From: Whitmania pigra
Taxonomy: Eukaryota > Annelida > Clitellata > Hirudinida > Haemopidae
DNA length: 64,000 nucleotides
Reading direction: 5' to 3'
NCBI GenBank assembly: GCA_021613335.1
Contig: JAJTWR010000236.1
Location: forward strand, 662,001-726,000
The notes under the pieces are model-generated. The model saw only the letters and a list, made by a program, of their open reading frames with translations. It searched no databases and was not told the origin of the DNA. Positions 1 through 14,244 of this stretch are shown here, piece by piece (the first letter of the stretch is position 1; the number at the start of each line of letters is the position of its first letter). Position numbers and translations under genes: made by a program.

Positions 1-1039
<1,039 letters not shown>

Positions 1040-2292
1040 CTAGCTAGCAATGACTCTACCAATGATAGAAATCCAAAACTCACATCCCAACTTGTCCAGC
1101 TCGTGTTCAATTCCAGATGCAGTGCAGCACCACTGGAAGAGGCTAGCTGCAAGGGCCACGAGGGGCACGACTGCAAGTACCACCCAACTGGTCCAGCAGC
1201 AACAGCACTGATCCAGCTGGCACAGGTGACCGACCAGACTCACCTTGACAGCAAGGCAATCCAAGGAAACTCTGGTAAGGATCGTGCTCCTGTCCGTGAA
1301 GTAGTCCGCCGCCAGGCCGAGCATGGCCGACCCGACCATCGACGTCGACATCACCAGAGTCGCCTTCGTCTTCAAGAAAGAGGCAACGAGCACGACGCAG
1401 CCGCAGAAAGCCACGGAGACGAGGGACACCGCGATCGGAAAGACTCCGCTCCGATCCAAACTGTTGCCGTTTTCGCCGTCGGAGACATAATATGTTGTAT
1501 TGTTTTCTTTGCCGTAGGGCAAATCAACGTCCTTTGATTTGACTGCTTCTTTCAGAGAATTAGCGACGGGCAGAGGAAACTGGAACGCCAGACGCAGCAT
1601 CACCAGCAGGTAGGTCGCCATGACGATGCCTGCAGAAACGCTGGTCACTCGACTACCAAAGCACCACAAAAGGAGGATAGAAATCAGTCCGGCCATTAAA
1701 CCGGACAGGACAGACGACCCTGCCGTGACCATCGTGGGCAGGCTGGATGCCACTACCTCGCAGCAAATGATGTACACCAATCCGGAAAACATGATGACTG
1801 ATACGATGAATACTGATGTCCTCAAAAACCTGTAGCCTAAAAAAACAGGCAATTTTTTGGTAATTTAATCTTGGTGAAATCTACTTCCATAAATACCTCA
1901 ACCATATCAAATTATCACCTTTCCTGTCACAATTTTAGAAATACTTTATCAAATGTCACTAAAATGCCAATGCTAAACTCTAAACATTATAAACAAAAAA
2001 AAACAAAATTGTCAAGACATATATTTGTAATTTAATGAAAGTGCCACCTACCAAGGAGACATAAAAGCATTCCAAGGGCTGCAACCATCACAAAGCCAAC
2101 AGTTGGCCAGACTGAAATATCATCCCATGAGATGTTTGGACATGTATTTGTGCTGTTAATATCGGAATTTCTGTACAAAATGTCCGAAATATTTATTCCA
2201 AAGTCTAGGTCCTTTGATATGCCAATGTACGTATGGTTTGGGGTTTCTTTTATCACCCCAAATGAATCGTTTAACATGATGGTTGCAGGCAT
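1040..2292 (-). CDS. TMEM198-like seven-pass membrane protein
   Basis: Two exons, 2292-2052 and 1836-1040, joined in phase 1 through a GT-AG intron and encoding 345 residues. The start is secure because an in-frame TAA directly precedes the ATG. An N-terminal stretch of about 65 residues carries several N-x-S/T sequons, so it probably faces the outside. Hydrophobic segments follow. The splice recreates a CLLGYRFLR junction like the F-x-GYR motif after the second membrane segment of TMEM198. Later come SAMLGLAADYF and a W-T-S-W segment near the end, both in the family's usual places. Vertebrate TMEM198 acts as a scaffold in Wnt/LRP6 signalling. That role here is only inferred from family. A hydrophilic loop of about 35 residues between two membrane segments is longer than I expect. 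Confidence 0.72.
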
Positions 2293-4150
2293 TTAAGTTG
2301 CCTGCAAAATATTTAATATTTAAATCAATAAACAAGTTTTGCAAAACAACACAACGCACACACTTTTAAAAAGTAGCAATACTGAGCAAACTTATCGATA
2401 AATCTAGAAATGTAAACAAACATTAAAATAACATGTCTTTTAACTTTTAAGGTATCGTGAAGTCGAAATTTAAAAGCTTTATCGTTGCAATTGTCCCTGC
2501 AGTAATCAACGTCAGGAGGTCAAATAAACTTACAATTATTTAAGGATCAAGATCGGCTAGCACAAAAGTCCCTTTGTTCCATTTAAATTGGAGTTCTGCA
2601 AATTACCATCTCTGCCGCAGAATCCTAATTGCGATCAACGCCTTTTCAACAATCGCACAAAACTGCTTCAACATAGAAAACAAGGTGAGGAATTTTAAAA
2701 ATATTAATTATCCTTAAAATAAGCATCCTTACCTAATATTCTCAACAATTGAAATTTTTTTGGATGACATGATAAATTTAATCTGTACGATTTTTTTAAT
2801 TGCAATTAAATATGCAAGTACCCCGTCGCGAATTCAATAAAATTTGTTAATATATATTTTCATAACACATAAAAAGTGGCTTAATTCTCCAGAGACTTTT
2901 CTCCACAATAGACATTCCTGCTGCCAAATAGAAATGGCAACTTTTTTATTTGGTCAAGAGAATTTAAAAGCATTTGTTTTTTGAGATTAATATCAGCTTC
3001 GCTGCTAAATTATTTGATCTATGGAACAAGCTTTATGTCACGCCAACTCGGTGGAACTATTTAAAATAGGACCAACGACATTTTGATATTGAATTAAAAG
3101 CTAGCGGTTTTTCATACAGACTTTTTAAACCATTTACAATGTTTTTACTACACAGATAGATTATTTAAAATCGGTGCTTAAGCATACTGCAATAGTGCAC
3201 CTTGGCTTCACGTTCAAAGTTGTGAGAAGAGCGAAAAGATTCTTCAAGGGTCAGTCTTAGATCATAATCTGTTCTTTAAACAGACTTTAAACTAGCATAG
3301 TATAAGCACATCTGCGAAAAATCTTCACAATGACACAAATCAGCATTTAAACCCGACATGGTTAAGCTCTGCTGCCCCTAAGAAGCAATCAACGTGACCA
3401 ATAAATTTAATTTCGCTCGTCTTATTGCACCATTCGTCGAGCGATTAAGAATTTAGTACGTAAAATGAGTTCAAATTTCATTTCCGAGAATTAAGTAGTT
3501 ATTGTTAAATGACTCATTTGATTTTATTCTCAAGCAGTCCTTTTTATGTGCTTTATTGTCAAGCGAGCCTCGAAAAGTCAGAATTCTCTTCAAGTAACTC
3601 AAGTTATTTTGTTGACGGCAACGTCACAGGTACCTGGGCAATTGTGAAGGAAGTCAAAAATTTCTTTTGAAGACAGAATTTTAAAAATTTTTATTGAAGT
3701 AACTTTATTCATAGTAAAATTGAAAGTAGGCGAAGCTCAAACGATAAGCTCTCTGTCGTATAGTTTCTTTGGATTGCTGCATTCTAAAATAATGTTAATA
3801 GTAATAATAATAATAATAATAATAACAATAATAATAGTAATAACAATAGCAATAATAATAGTAATAATAATAAAAACAATTATAATAGTAATAACGGAAT
3901 AAAAGACATAATCATCACGAGCCACTTGAGCTCATGTCATCGAAGGGAATATAAAGTTATAAAAAAACAAAACAAAACATTAAAACAAACCATCTGATAT
4001 TCCTACAAATGCAAACGTAAAAAAACTAGAAACAATATTTCAATTACAAAATCTCACAGCATCGACCAACTAAAATTCCGAATTTGAATTTCAGACAATT
4101 TTAAAAGTTGCCTCAAATGAATCTCATTGATTTGTCGGTCCCTGAGATCT
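2293..4150. other. Intergenic, AT-rich
   Basis: No convincing coding exon on either strand. An (AAT)-type array with AAC and AGT interruptions lies at about 3789-3895. The region contains the 5' flank of the TMEM198-like gene and the 3' flank of the heparanase gene. Confidence 0.5.
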
Positions 4151-7100
4151 TCAAACACCCACAAAACAGCTACCGATAGCACTACTGGCGACAGTGGGAT
4201 ACATTGGCCTGGGGAAAAACAAAGAACCCGAATGTATGCGGACTCAATGTCATCCTTTTCATCAGTTTTGGCAGAGGAAGTGGAGGCATTTCGGTTTTTG
4301 ATTTCATCCTCATCAGTACTCCGTTTATTATGACGTCCCTGAGTAGCACAAGTTATCAAGTGATATGGATATGATTTAGAGCTGTTCTATTTTTTATGTT
4401 TGTAATTGTTATGACCAGGTTTTAAATTATGATTCTAATTGTACGATTTAAGCGATAGATTGAAATAAATAAAATATTAGAATAGCCTAGATAAGCCAGG
4501 AATATAATATCTATTCATTTTATATATCAACTTTTATATTTTATTCATATATTTATAGTAACTACTAATTTACTACTACTATTTTATTCTTCTTAATATT
4601 TATTAACCAATGTTATTTAACTTACGTAACACAACGTTAAGGTTGCCTTAACATTAAATTACATTAAAATTAAGCCTCGTGGAATATTGCCTTACCACAA
4701 TTAAACTATATCATCGTCGTCTTAACAATAAATATTTTTCTATTCTTATACCACCTATACAATATGCCACTCAAACGCCACTCACTTTGACAGGATATCT
4801 CTTCTCAATGGCCTCATAGTGTACGCATAAATGTGCCCATCAAAACCGCTGCCCCTGTCGAAGAAGATATTTTTGGTTTCAGTTGGATGGACGTTCAAGG
4901 CAAACACGGTCACTGAACCCTCAGGGTAGAGTCTGAAAAGATAAAGTACTGGGTTTTCATAATAATAATAATAATTATAATAATAATGATGATAATGATC
5001 ATAATGATCATAATAATAATTATAATAATAATAATAATGATAATAAAGATAATAGAAATAACGGCAATTATTTTGCCATAGCCGAGTTGCGGTTGTCGAA
5101 CAAACTTTGACAGAAAGTTTAAAATATTACCGACAAAGTATTTTATCTTACATTAAAGAGATAGATAACAATTAATTATAATGTTAGTTATGAATAAAAT
5201 ATCGATTAAATAATTGATATAATCAAATCTAATTAATTAATCGATTAAATATGCAAAAGGTATTAAGAAATCCAAGAAAATTATTGGCTTAGTACATGTT
5301 CTTGGTACATTGGGCGTAGACTCTTATTGTCTTTGGGTGTTTTTCGTTGCTAAACACATCCACTTTGAAGACTTTCGTACCCACGAGTTTGTGATGCACC
5401 CATGTGAGCCAGTAATCCTAAAGACATTTTTTTTGCAATTTTAAAAAATCTACTTTTTGAGAACGTATTTCTAATTTGTTTATAATTTGTTGAAAATTAA
5501 AACTAGAAGTATATTATTTTTATGTCCATTGCGTTATGGTTGTTAGTGTACGATATAATTATGAATTACATTAATTCTCTTAATTATATTTTGCATGATA
5601 ATGAAGAGTTTGTAATAACAGTTAATTATAAATGTTAAATTGTTTATTACTACAAAAAAATTATTTATTTATTTATTTATTAATCAACTTCACAATTTAC
5701 AGGATAAGGATCAAAGTTTCTGAAATCCAGGAGTCCATAATGACCGTTGAAGATTGTCTGCCTAATAACAACACTGATGTTCTGTGCTGCACTACAACCC
5801 AACTTATCCATGGATCTGTGGAATAAAATAAAAACATCATTGCTTATCATTGTAGTAATTATTATTTGTTTTTCTGTTGAAATTATTAATAAATGCTGCA
5901 TTGTAATATTTGAGGTTCGTTCAATTGTTGCCCAATAATTACATTATTGAATTAGATTAAAAATGATGTATTTCCAAATTATTACCGTATATCAATTGCG
6001 AAAACCATGAAATAATTTCCTATGATTTATAGAAACTAATTGGCAACAGATAACCGGGTAGCATTAAATTCGTTCTCACAGAAATCCAGAGACATATCGA
6101 TCCGAGACATTCCTCGTTCCGCTACCGTAACCTGTACTCGTTTCACCCAACCAGAGTGGTTTTCCGTAATTTCCGGAGGCATTGAGGATCTGATGGATCT
6201 TTGAGAAAAAAGTTTCCAGTTTTGCAAAGTTGCTTGGATCCGTGTAGTTCTCCGGTGTGGCCTTTCGACCGTCGAAGTAGTAGCTGGTGGAATTTGAATT
6301 TAAGATGAATGGTTTTGTTTCGATAATTTCAAGTTATTTTCTGCGATTATACAAGTTAAGGGCCTTTACTAACTGGTGGATCGTGTAAGCCTGGAGATAT
6401 TTTCCTGCTACGGCGTCGACTCTTCACGAATAAAAATGTTTTTAAGTTAACAGACGAAAAAAATAAATTATGACATGGACAGACTTTCTAGTCTGCCACT
6501 CTAAAAAAAAAATACCACTCTCTCCGAATGATTTTACATCCTTGACGATCTACTTCAATCAGGAGTGCAGCTAATAATAGTAATTAATACAAAGCGAAAT
6601 AGATGATATATTTCGAAAATACTCGTACTACTTGAAAGGCTGATGTCAATTAAGCATGAAACCATCCTCAAGGCGTAAATAGAGCCAAATAATCCACTTA
6701 TTAATTCCCCATTGATCTTATCGTCTCATTCCTGTCTCATAATTGAATGATCACAGCAATTCAGACAGATCTGGATCTTTTAAACAGACGACCAAAGGAA
6801 GCGAAAATAATTTTCATTGACATCAATGCAATGTGCAATAAAAAGTCATTTACAACAGCACATCAACAATAACAGCCGTATAAATAATAAATAGCAACAA
6901 TACTATGTAAATATTGAGCTGTTGATATAAAATTAACAAGACTATTATTATTATTATTAACAATATAATAAATTAAAATAACTTAACGAATATATTATCA
7001 TGACACACTTCTTGAAATATTCCAATCCAGATCCTCCGACGTCTGGACCAACCAAGGAACTGTTCTTGAAGATGTCATAAGTCTTGAGCAGATGATCCAA

Positions 7101-9344
7101 ATTGATGAAGTCCAGTGCCACTTGATCAGGGGTGAAAAGGGTCTTCTGGGCAGGAGAGTCGTGATTGGGTTCTGAACGTTGAATTAAAAACGCCTCGATG
7201 TAATTCAAATATGGGTTGTTTGTCGCACTTGTTTTTCGCATTGTATACCTGTTTTACGTACCGGAATACCGTTTTCCTATGCTGAATAAGTGTAAATAAG
7301 TTTAAATGCATGAATTTTATATTAGGTCTGATTTTTAATTATTATACTCATTTCACCATTTAAATTTTTATTTTATATTCCAACGCGTGTGAGTTGGCTC
7401 AGAGGGTTGTTGACGTGTCGCCAGGGAGCACCCTCAGATAGGGGCGCTATATCAATGGTCGATTAAGAAGTGCCTTCACATCCTATCCGGATACATAAGG
7501 CACTCAAATGATTGGATAAACACAAATACAAGCACAAACGCAAATACACATACAAATATAAATACAAATACAAATGCATCCCCATAAAAATATCAGTAAG
7601 AGCAATTAGTTGGTTTACATGCCTTGCCCACACACCTCAGTTTTACGTCCTGCTCCGACACGCGGCTTCTAACATCGCTAATTACTCGCTAATTAGTTAA
7701 TTAGTTTAACCTATTAAAAATTGATAATTAACGTCGGCTTTTTTAATTTTTAATTTCAAATTAAACCTTTCATTTCGGATGAAAACAATCTCATCTCCGA
7801 AATGTTTTTCCGTTTCAGACAAATGAGAATAAGTTGACGATGACAGATGTTCTAAACATCTCTGCGGAACAAGTTAGGCAGAGCATTTAGGAGAACAATA
7901 ATCCTGCATTTCCGAAAAGATATTCAACACGAATTGAAATATATAAATGTATTTTGAAGCCGGTTTTATTTTATTATTATAATACAAATATAATAAAAAT
8001 AATTATTATTATTATAAATATTAATAATAAATACAATAATATTTTATATAATATATTTAATAATATATATTTATATAATTATAATTATAATAATTATAAT
8101 ATTAATAATATATATATTATAATATGTTTATATATATAAATTATAATTATATATTAATAGTATGTATATTATATATTATATTTAGATATGATATATTATA
8201 TAATATATTTATATATATATATTATAATTATAATTACAATATTATTATTATTATAATTAAAATAATAATAATTATTATTATTATCATTGCAATTTTAATT
8301 CATCTAAATATTTATTATTTAAATAGCACTGTCGGTGATTTTTCAAGAATTCACGTGACTCCTCATTCATTTGCACCAAATATGTAGGTAGGCTACAAAT
8401 TGAAAACCACATTGTTTCTCTGTCAATAAAAGTAGCATGCATGACTAGGTAATATTGTTTATTATTAATATTATTATTGTTTTTCGTTTTTATTTTATTT
8501 TTTTTTTGTATTTTTGTATTTCTGTGAGCGCAATCCATTTGTTGATAAACTAATTGCACAATGCACCAATGATTTAAAGATAATCTTTCATAAAACATCA
8601 AACCGTTGCCGAGTTCCCAGTCGATGTTGTCTCCGTAATGCTTCTTTTTGCAGTACTCGAACAATCTGATGGCGTCGGAAGGATTCCATTCTGAACCAAA
8701 CCTCAGGTTGGCGTTGAGGTCGTACAAAAGTCTCAACCCGGATTTCCTCGTCAGTGCTATGATGTCGTCTAGGTTTTTGTCTAAAAAATTAGATGCTTTT
8801 GGTTATTTTAAACTGTTAATTTGTTTAATAATTGTCAATAAATATTAAAATAACACTAATATTATTTTAGCAGCATTTAGCTTAAAAGTAAACTTATTAT
8901 TTTTGGAGGTAAAAAATGGCAAAATATTCGAGCTTAAAAACCCATCTGCATTTAAACACTGGATTCTCAGACTTTTTTCCTTAGGATGTAAACAGAGTCT
9001 TTGGTAATTTTTATGAGCTATTTTTAGATGCAAACAAAGGCAAGTGCTCCGCATTGAACGAAAACACATCACATTGCATATGAAATGGCATGAAAGGCAT
9101 TTCGGAAATTTTCTCTTAATTTTTCTCTTCCTTTCTGAACTAAAAGCTGCCAAGAAAACAGAAAGATCCACCTAGAAATACTTAGACACATAGAGACAGA
9201 CAAAAGGGCAGAAAGTCAAAAACAACAACAAATTAGACCGGCAATAAAAGTGTTGTTGACAGTAGTTCCTTTTACGAAAGAGCTCGAGCCGGGACGATAT
9301 AACTGGTTAAGTGGATTGATTTCTTGACTCCGCCTACTTCCAGA

Positions 9345-9391
<47 letters not shown>

Positions 9392-10845
9392 TAATAATAA
9401 TAATAATAAAAATGGCCATTCAAGAATAATTTCTTAATTATTTATTATAATTATGTATATTATATAATAACAATGATAATTAATTATCATTTATCAATAT
9501 TGTTATTATAAATTTACAACGACCAGATTAATAAAGTCTCTCCACAAAATAATAACTCCTATTAACAAGTATTAATATAAAGGCAAAATAATCATCATCA
9601 TCATCACTGATCATCTGGAGACACCGGTTTCCATGGATAAGCCCGTTTGTTGATTTGTTGATGCCATTCGTGATGTGAATTGATGCATCGCATGCATTGA
9701 GTCAAGCGACGCGGCTCTCGCGTATATTGCATGGTGATTGAAAGATAGAGTGATTGACGAAGAAGTAGAGATTGGTCGGGTGGTTGATTGATGGCTAAAT
9801 AACGTAATATCATTCAATCGTTTCGATAATTTTTATCGAAATTTGTTAAAAATACATTCTGCATTTAATGGGACGTGATTTAAAATGAATTCTTCGGTTT
9901 ACTGACTCTGTTATGGTGCATAGAGTGTGGGAAACTCATCGTCATCATCACCAATTGAAGATGACGATGATGATGGTGGTGATGATGATGATGATGAAGA
10001 TGGTGGTGGAAATAATGACGTATCCGAGGATGATGACGACGGTTGAGGTAGGGCGTGGTCTGCAATTAACTTTATTGGTACAATTAACAACAATTGGTGA
10101 GAAAAATAATAAAAATAATAGTAATCATAGTAACAACAACAACAACGACATTGATAGCGCTTATTAAATTAAACTAAACAGATACCGCATTTATGAAATT
10201 ATGAATTAATTAGTAATAAATTGATAAGGGTTAGTAACGACGTTTATTAATAATAGCAACAAACCAGTCATCAAGTTGGCTTTCGGATAACCAAGACTTT
10301 TCAACTTGGGACTTGGAATGCCATAGAAGAGCCAATTGGCCGATGTCCCTCCTAGTCTGAAGTAGCCCGGGGATATAGCCCTAAGTAAGGTTGCCAATTT
10401 CACGGATCTGCGAAAACAATTAAGTGGTAAAAATTGCACCTGAATAAAGTCTAAACAAATTAAAAGTGGCCAATAATAAACAATTTGAGCTGACATCACA
10501 TGAATTCGAATTTAAAATTAAAGTAGGTAGTTTTTTAAATTTTTAATTCCTAATAACAACAGTTTCTCGCTTATTTATTAGAAATAATATGCATCTAGGT
10601 ATTCATTATTTGTTGTCCTTTAAATATTAAAAATCAGTCTTCACTTTTAAACAAAAATCTCACTTGATGTCGATATCTTTTCTCAGTCCCTCTTCAGTAA
10701 ACAGAGACGTGTCGAGTGCAACTCCGAGGAACAAATCTGAGACCGTGTTGATAACGTTGCTCGTATCGATCTCGACGAATACTTTTTCTGCCCATGTTCC
10801 CGCAAAAATGAAGATGGCAATCAAATGCGCTGATATTAATTTCAT
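4151..10845 (-). CDS. HPSE: Heparanase-like endo-beta-glucuronidase (GH79)
   Basis: Eleven exons give an open 488-residue model: 10845-10664, 10407-10265, 10059-9952, 8780-8604, 7171-7009, 6421-6374, 6283-6080, 5815-5701, 5417-5296, 4932-4786, 4208-4151. The protein begins with a signal peptide. Recognisable heparanase blocks include ISPGYFRLGGT (exon 2), YDLNANLRF and WELGN with the proton-donor Glu split across exons 4/5 (GNEPN), GPDVG (exon 5), HHYYFDGR (exons 6/7), the nucleophile block WLGETSTGYGSG (exon 7), and the C-terminal beta-domain (VTVFALNVHP, IYAYTMRPL). Heparanase cleaves heparan sulfate in lysosomes or outside the cell. Exon 3 is a Ser-rich low-complexity piece where the mammalian excised linker lies. 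The last exon is the weakest call, since about 30 usual residues before it are not seen. A chitobiase gene lies upstream on the same strand. Confidence 0.88.
4963..5045. repeat. (AAT)n/(GAT)n microsatellite, intronic
   Basis: An interrupted AAT/GAT trinucleotide array between the heparanase exons at 5417-5296 and 4932-4786. Confidence 0.85.
7385..7600 (+). repeat. Possible tRNA-derived SINE remnant
   Basis: The start carries TGGCTCAGAGGG (about 7394-7405), which fits a Pol III box A. A weak box-B-like GGTCGATTA lies about 60 bases later, then a non-A-rich body and an A-rich tail of imperfect CAAATA-type repeats (about 7515-7575). This layout is typical of tRNA-derived SINEs. I see no second copy in the window and no clear target-site duplication. 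It lies in a heparanase intron. Confidence 0.35.
7960..8300. repeat. Extreme AT-only tract, intronic
   Basis: About 340 bases made almost wholly of A and T, with ATAT, TAATA and ATT runs, between heparanase exons at 8780-8604 and 7171-7009. The open frames through it are low-complexity artefacts. Confidence 0.85.
9343..9410. repeat. (AAT)n microsatellite, intronic
   Basis: An AAT array with one missing base, in the heparanase intron between the Ser-rich exon and the exon ending in WELGN. Confidence 0.9.
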
Positions 10846-12602
10846 TGTTATGAAAAAGAAATGTACAATTAGTTATCGAATCGACTTTTATACACGAGGC
10901 TGCTTTAAAATACTTTCTTTAGATTAGTATTTATCAGTGGAGGTTACTTAAGAAACAGCTGTTCTTTGAAAATTTCCTGCATTTAAATAGAAGCGCTTGT
11001 TTTTTGACCCATTTCGTTGAGCATGTAATTGACAAGTTTTTAAACCTTGTATTTGTTTTTGAACAATTAAAAATATTTGAGTTATGAATTTTCAAAGCAA
11101 TAAAAAATAAAAATTAAAAAAAAACTGTCAAAACTTCCCCACATTAATTAGATGAACACAGCCTTCTGTTCATTCTATTGTTTACATATTTAGCCGCATG
11201 TCGTAACTGCGCATTATTTTTAAATCGTGTACTTGAAAAAAAATGTATTTTTCTCCACAACATGTGAAATTTTCATTTGCTCTTGGGCTTGTTTACGTGT
11301 TTTGATTTTCTTATTTGAACGACTCTATCCAGAAAACAGTCTTAGGTTCTTAGATTTTTGCTCATTTATTTCGTTCTGAAAACGTTTGATGATTGTCTTT
11401 GTGCTAAATAAAATTTGAATTGACTTTGTTGCATTGATTAATTGCATTTTTATGCGACGACAAACCCTGGCGATCCATTTGTCATTCTCTAAGTGCAGTC
11501 GAATCCGTCAAGGGTATCCTTAGAGCTGGAAAAAAACCAGAGTAACAAAGTAAGCAAATCAGTTTTCTGTCAGGTGGACCTTGATATTTGGCTTGATAAA
11601 TTTATTGTACGGAATACTTGGAACTCTCTTTGTTATTTGTTGATTTTGTTGCGGTGCGGAATATTCTGTTATCCTGTTGATAGGGTTTGGGGGCGCAGTA
11701 CCTCTCGGGAATTCTCAGACTTTCTGCGCGATCCGTCGGAAGCAAATTATTCATTGTTTTTACCTTTTTAAGTGAACCACGGTCCAATTTAAGATGGTTG
11801 TTATTTTTAAGGAGGGAAGTATTTTTTATATTTTGACACGCTTAAAAGTCCTCTACTTTGGACGCGTTAATTTGACTACTAATTTGTCAGTGTTCGGTAA
11901 ATTTCCATAAGTATCTTCTCGGCAACCAGAAATGTCAAGACATTTGGAGACATATTCTCACCAACCATGATGTACCAAGGTGAAAACAACCACCTGGTTT
12001 CATGGTTAAAGCGAACTTTTAAATCGCCACTTTTTAAGCGTTCCAGCGGTGTTTATGTCGTTAATAGATTGGAGGTATGCAGGTTATTTGGCATGCCATT
12101 CATTTCTTTCCACAGCTTCCCTCATCGCCGGGTTTCATCTAGCTTGATGGATGCAATTACACTCGCCTGTTGCCCATCCTTCATCAAACCAAACTGTTTT
12201 CTTATTCTTCGCACTGTGTTATTTTTGTTACCCGAAATATTTGTTAAATAAACCTGAGGTGTTGTCTCATTTATGATAAAGCTGACTTTAAGAGTCTTTA
12301 ACTAAGCAGAACTTAACGGGCACGTCATATTCGTTTGTTTGTGAGCGTTTGCTTCAGTTTTTTCATTCCAGAATTGGCGAAGCAAACGTATTTAAGGTCT
12401 GCTGAAAGACAGGGTGGGTGTGTTCGTTGACTTTCAGGCTGAACCACAATTAAGGCGCCTGTCATTTTTACCCATTAATTCAATTTCATTGATAACTTGC
12501 TAAGAGGCAACAAATCTAATAAGCTTACAAATAAGGCATGTTCAATTTGCTTTGGCGTCGCCAATGATCTGTGGTGATGCTCATTACACCACAGCAAATG
12601 GG
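10846..12602. other. Intergenic upstream of heparanase
   Basis: No exon that I can support. Open frames of 60-95 codons at 11493-11771 and 11967-12251 lack recognisable domains and splice context. The heparanase promoter presumably lies near 10850-11000, but I see no clear core motif. Confidence 0.4.
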
Positions 12603-12934
12603 AAAGGGCAATTTTAAAGAAAGCAAGTGCACAAAATAAATTCAATAGCAAATTGTGCATTTTTTTTCAATCAGTTCGTATGCATAATGAACAACAACAA
12701 CGAAAAATCATAACATTAATTGGATCATTATCGCAGACGGAGATAATTCATTTTTCTTTTGTTTATAATGGCTTCCCACAAGTCTTTCCCGGCCTGATTT
12801 TCCACTTCAGATCCTGCGTACTCCACACTGTCTTCAATCCAAAACCCAACTCTGGCCAAGCCGAATGACCGGGAAAAGGAGTATTTGAGACTTACTTAAG
12901 GAATCATAATACCACACTTGATAAATGCCTTTTT
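12603..12934 (-). pseudogene. Broken duplicate of the chitobiase last exon
   Basis: About 330 bases closely resemble 14130-14449, which holds the last coding exon of the intact chitobiase gene and its 3' flank. On minus, GFWIEDSVEY, GSEVENQAG and LWEAI match GFWNADSVEY, GSEVENQAG and MWEAI of the intact gene. The part encoding YLSLGLKYSF carries small deletions and substitutions that shift the frame, so the copy cannot supply an intact C-terminus. No other chitobiase exons lie next to it. I infer a partial tandem duplication that has decayed. Confidence 0.8.
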
Positions 12935-14039
12935 ACATGCACTGTAGCCGATCACTTAAGAAGTACCTTCACGAATGATCCAATCGTTAAGACCACCGCC
13001 ATTCAATATGGCTATCCTGAGTCCCGTTGCCAATGTTATAGCAACTACGAAATGTGGCTTCACATCTTTTCCATTTAAAAGCTCGGTTAAATGCAAAAGC
13101 TTCCATTATTATAATTTTATTTATTTTATGCAAATTTCTATATTCTACACTTTTTTTGCTTTTCGCAAACGAATTTAAGGTTAGTTATGAATAACAAATT
13201 AATATGATTTATGTTTTATAAAATGAAAAGTTTACTGGAATTTTCATTTTGTTGTCAAGTTTGGGACTTTTGATGAAGAAATTTACTTAGGAAGTCACCT
13301 TTCAATCCAATTAAAATGAGCTTACTTGAAGGTCTTGTGCCACTGGTCGCGACAGTGACATCCCATGGTTCATCAAAAAAAACATTTGAAAAATGGTAGT
13401 GTGAATGAATTAAGGAAGTATTACCAAAATTTAAATGAATTGTTCTTTGCAGTCCATTTATAATTCTACCCAAGCGACACGAGTATTTAATAGAAGGATT
13501 GGCCAAATTAATTAATGGAGAAGAAATTGGTGAGGTGAAATTCGATTCAAGATGAGGCAGTGTCTCCTAACTATTAATTAGTAGCTAATATTTTCCCTTT
13601 TACCGAGGAACGTCTTTGTATCGTGACAAATAATTCTGAAAGTCACTGGATTGATAATTTTATGAGTTTTTACTAATGAGTCTGAATTGACGTAAGTTAT
13701 AAAATATTTTGCTCTCTTTGGAAAATTGAAAAATTCTCGTGTTGTCCTCGGTTGAGCTTTAATATGCGAAGGTAATGTCACCTGCCGCTACACTACGTAT
13801 CCTAAGTATTCGCTACTCGACCTGAACATACAGAGTATAAATGGTCGAGACTTCTGTCTTTTAAATTGGAAGTCCAAATCATCTTAGCTACGCAACAGAC
13901 TCTAATCAAGTAATTAAATAAATAATAAATAAACCTTCTAGTAATAGCAACATTTTCTGGATGTGGAGGTGTTGGCTCATTGTGGTAGGAAACCATCCAT
14001 GTGGTCACAGTAGATATTTAATTTAATATTTACTTAAGG
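12935..14039. other. Intergenic between broken and intact chitobiase
   Basis: No recognised gene. On minus, an open stretch at 13506-13255 ends with a strong donor-like GTAAGC near 13330 and could be an exon of something, but no acceptor or homology supports it. Confidence 0.35.
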
Positions 14040-14130
14040 AAATTTGGTTATTAGAACTGCAGAGAGTTGTTATTGCACAGATCCAGGTCTTCTTAACCAC
14101 TATAAATAATTGTTATGTTATGTTATGTTA
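14040..14130 (+). repeat. Dispersed repeat, copy 1
   Basis: A block holding CCAGGTCTTCTTAACCA and ending in TTATGTTATGTTATGTTA recurs at about 35255-35336, with shared flanking sequence (AACTG, GTTATT, CACAG). It ends exactly where the duplicated chitobiase segment begins. It is probably a short interspersed or MITE-like element; the family is unknown. Confidence 0.6.
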
Positions 14131-14244
14131 AAGGGCTATTTTAAAGATAAAAAATAAATTCAGTAGCATCAAAGCTAATTGCAACATTTTTTTCAATCAG
14201 TTCATATGCATAATAAAGAAATCATAACATTAAATCTGTCATTA

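Noticed and set aside
9604..9817. Possible extra heparanase exon on minus
   Set aside because: Two overlapping open frames with no clear heparanase motif. The donor I can see does not give the phase 1 needed by the next exon at 8780.
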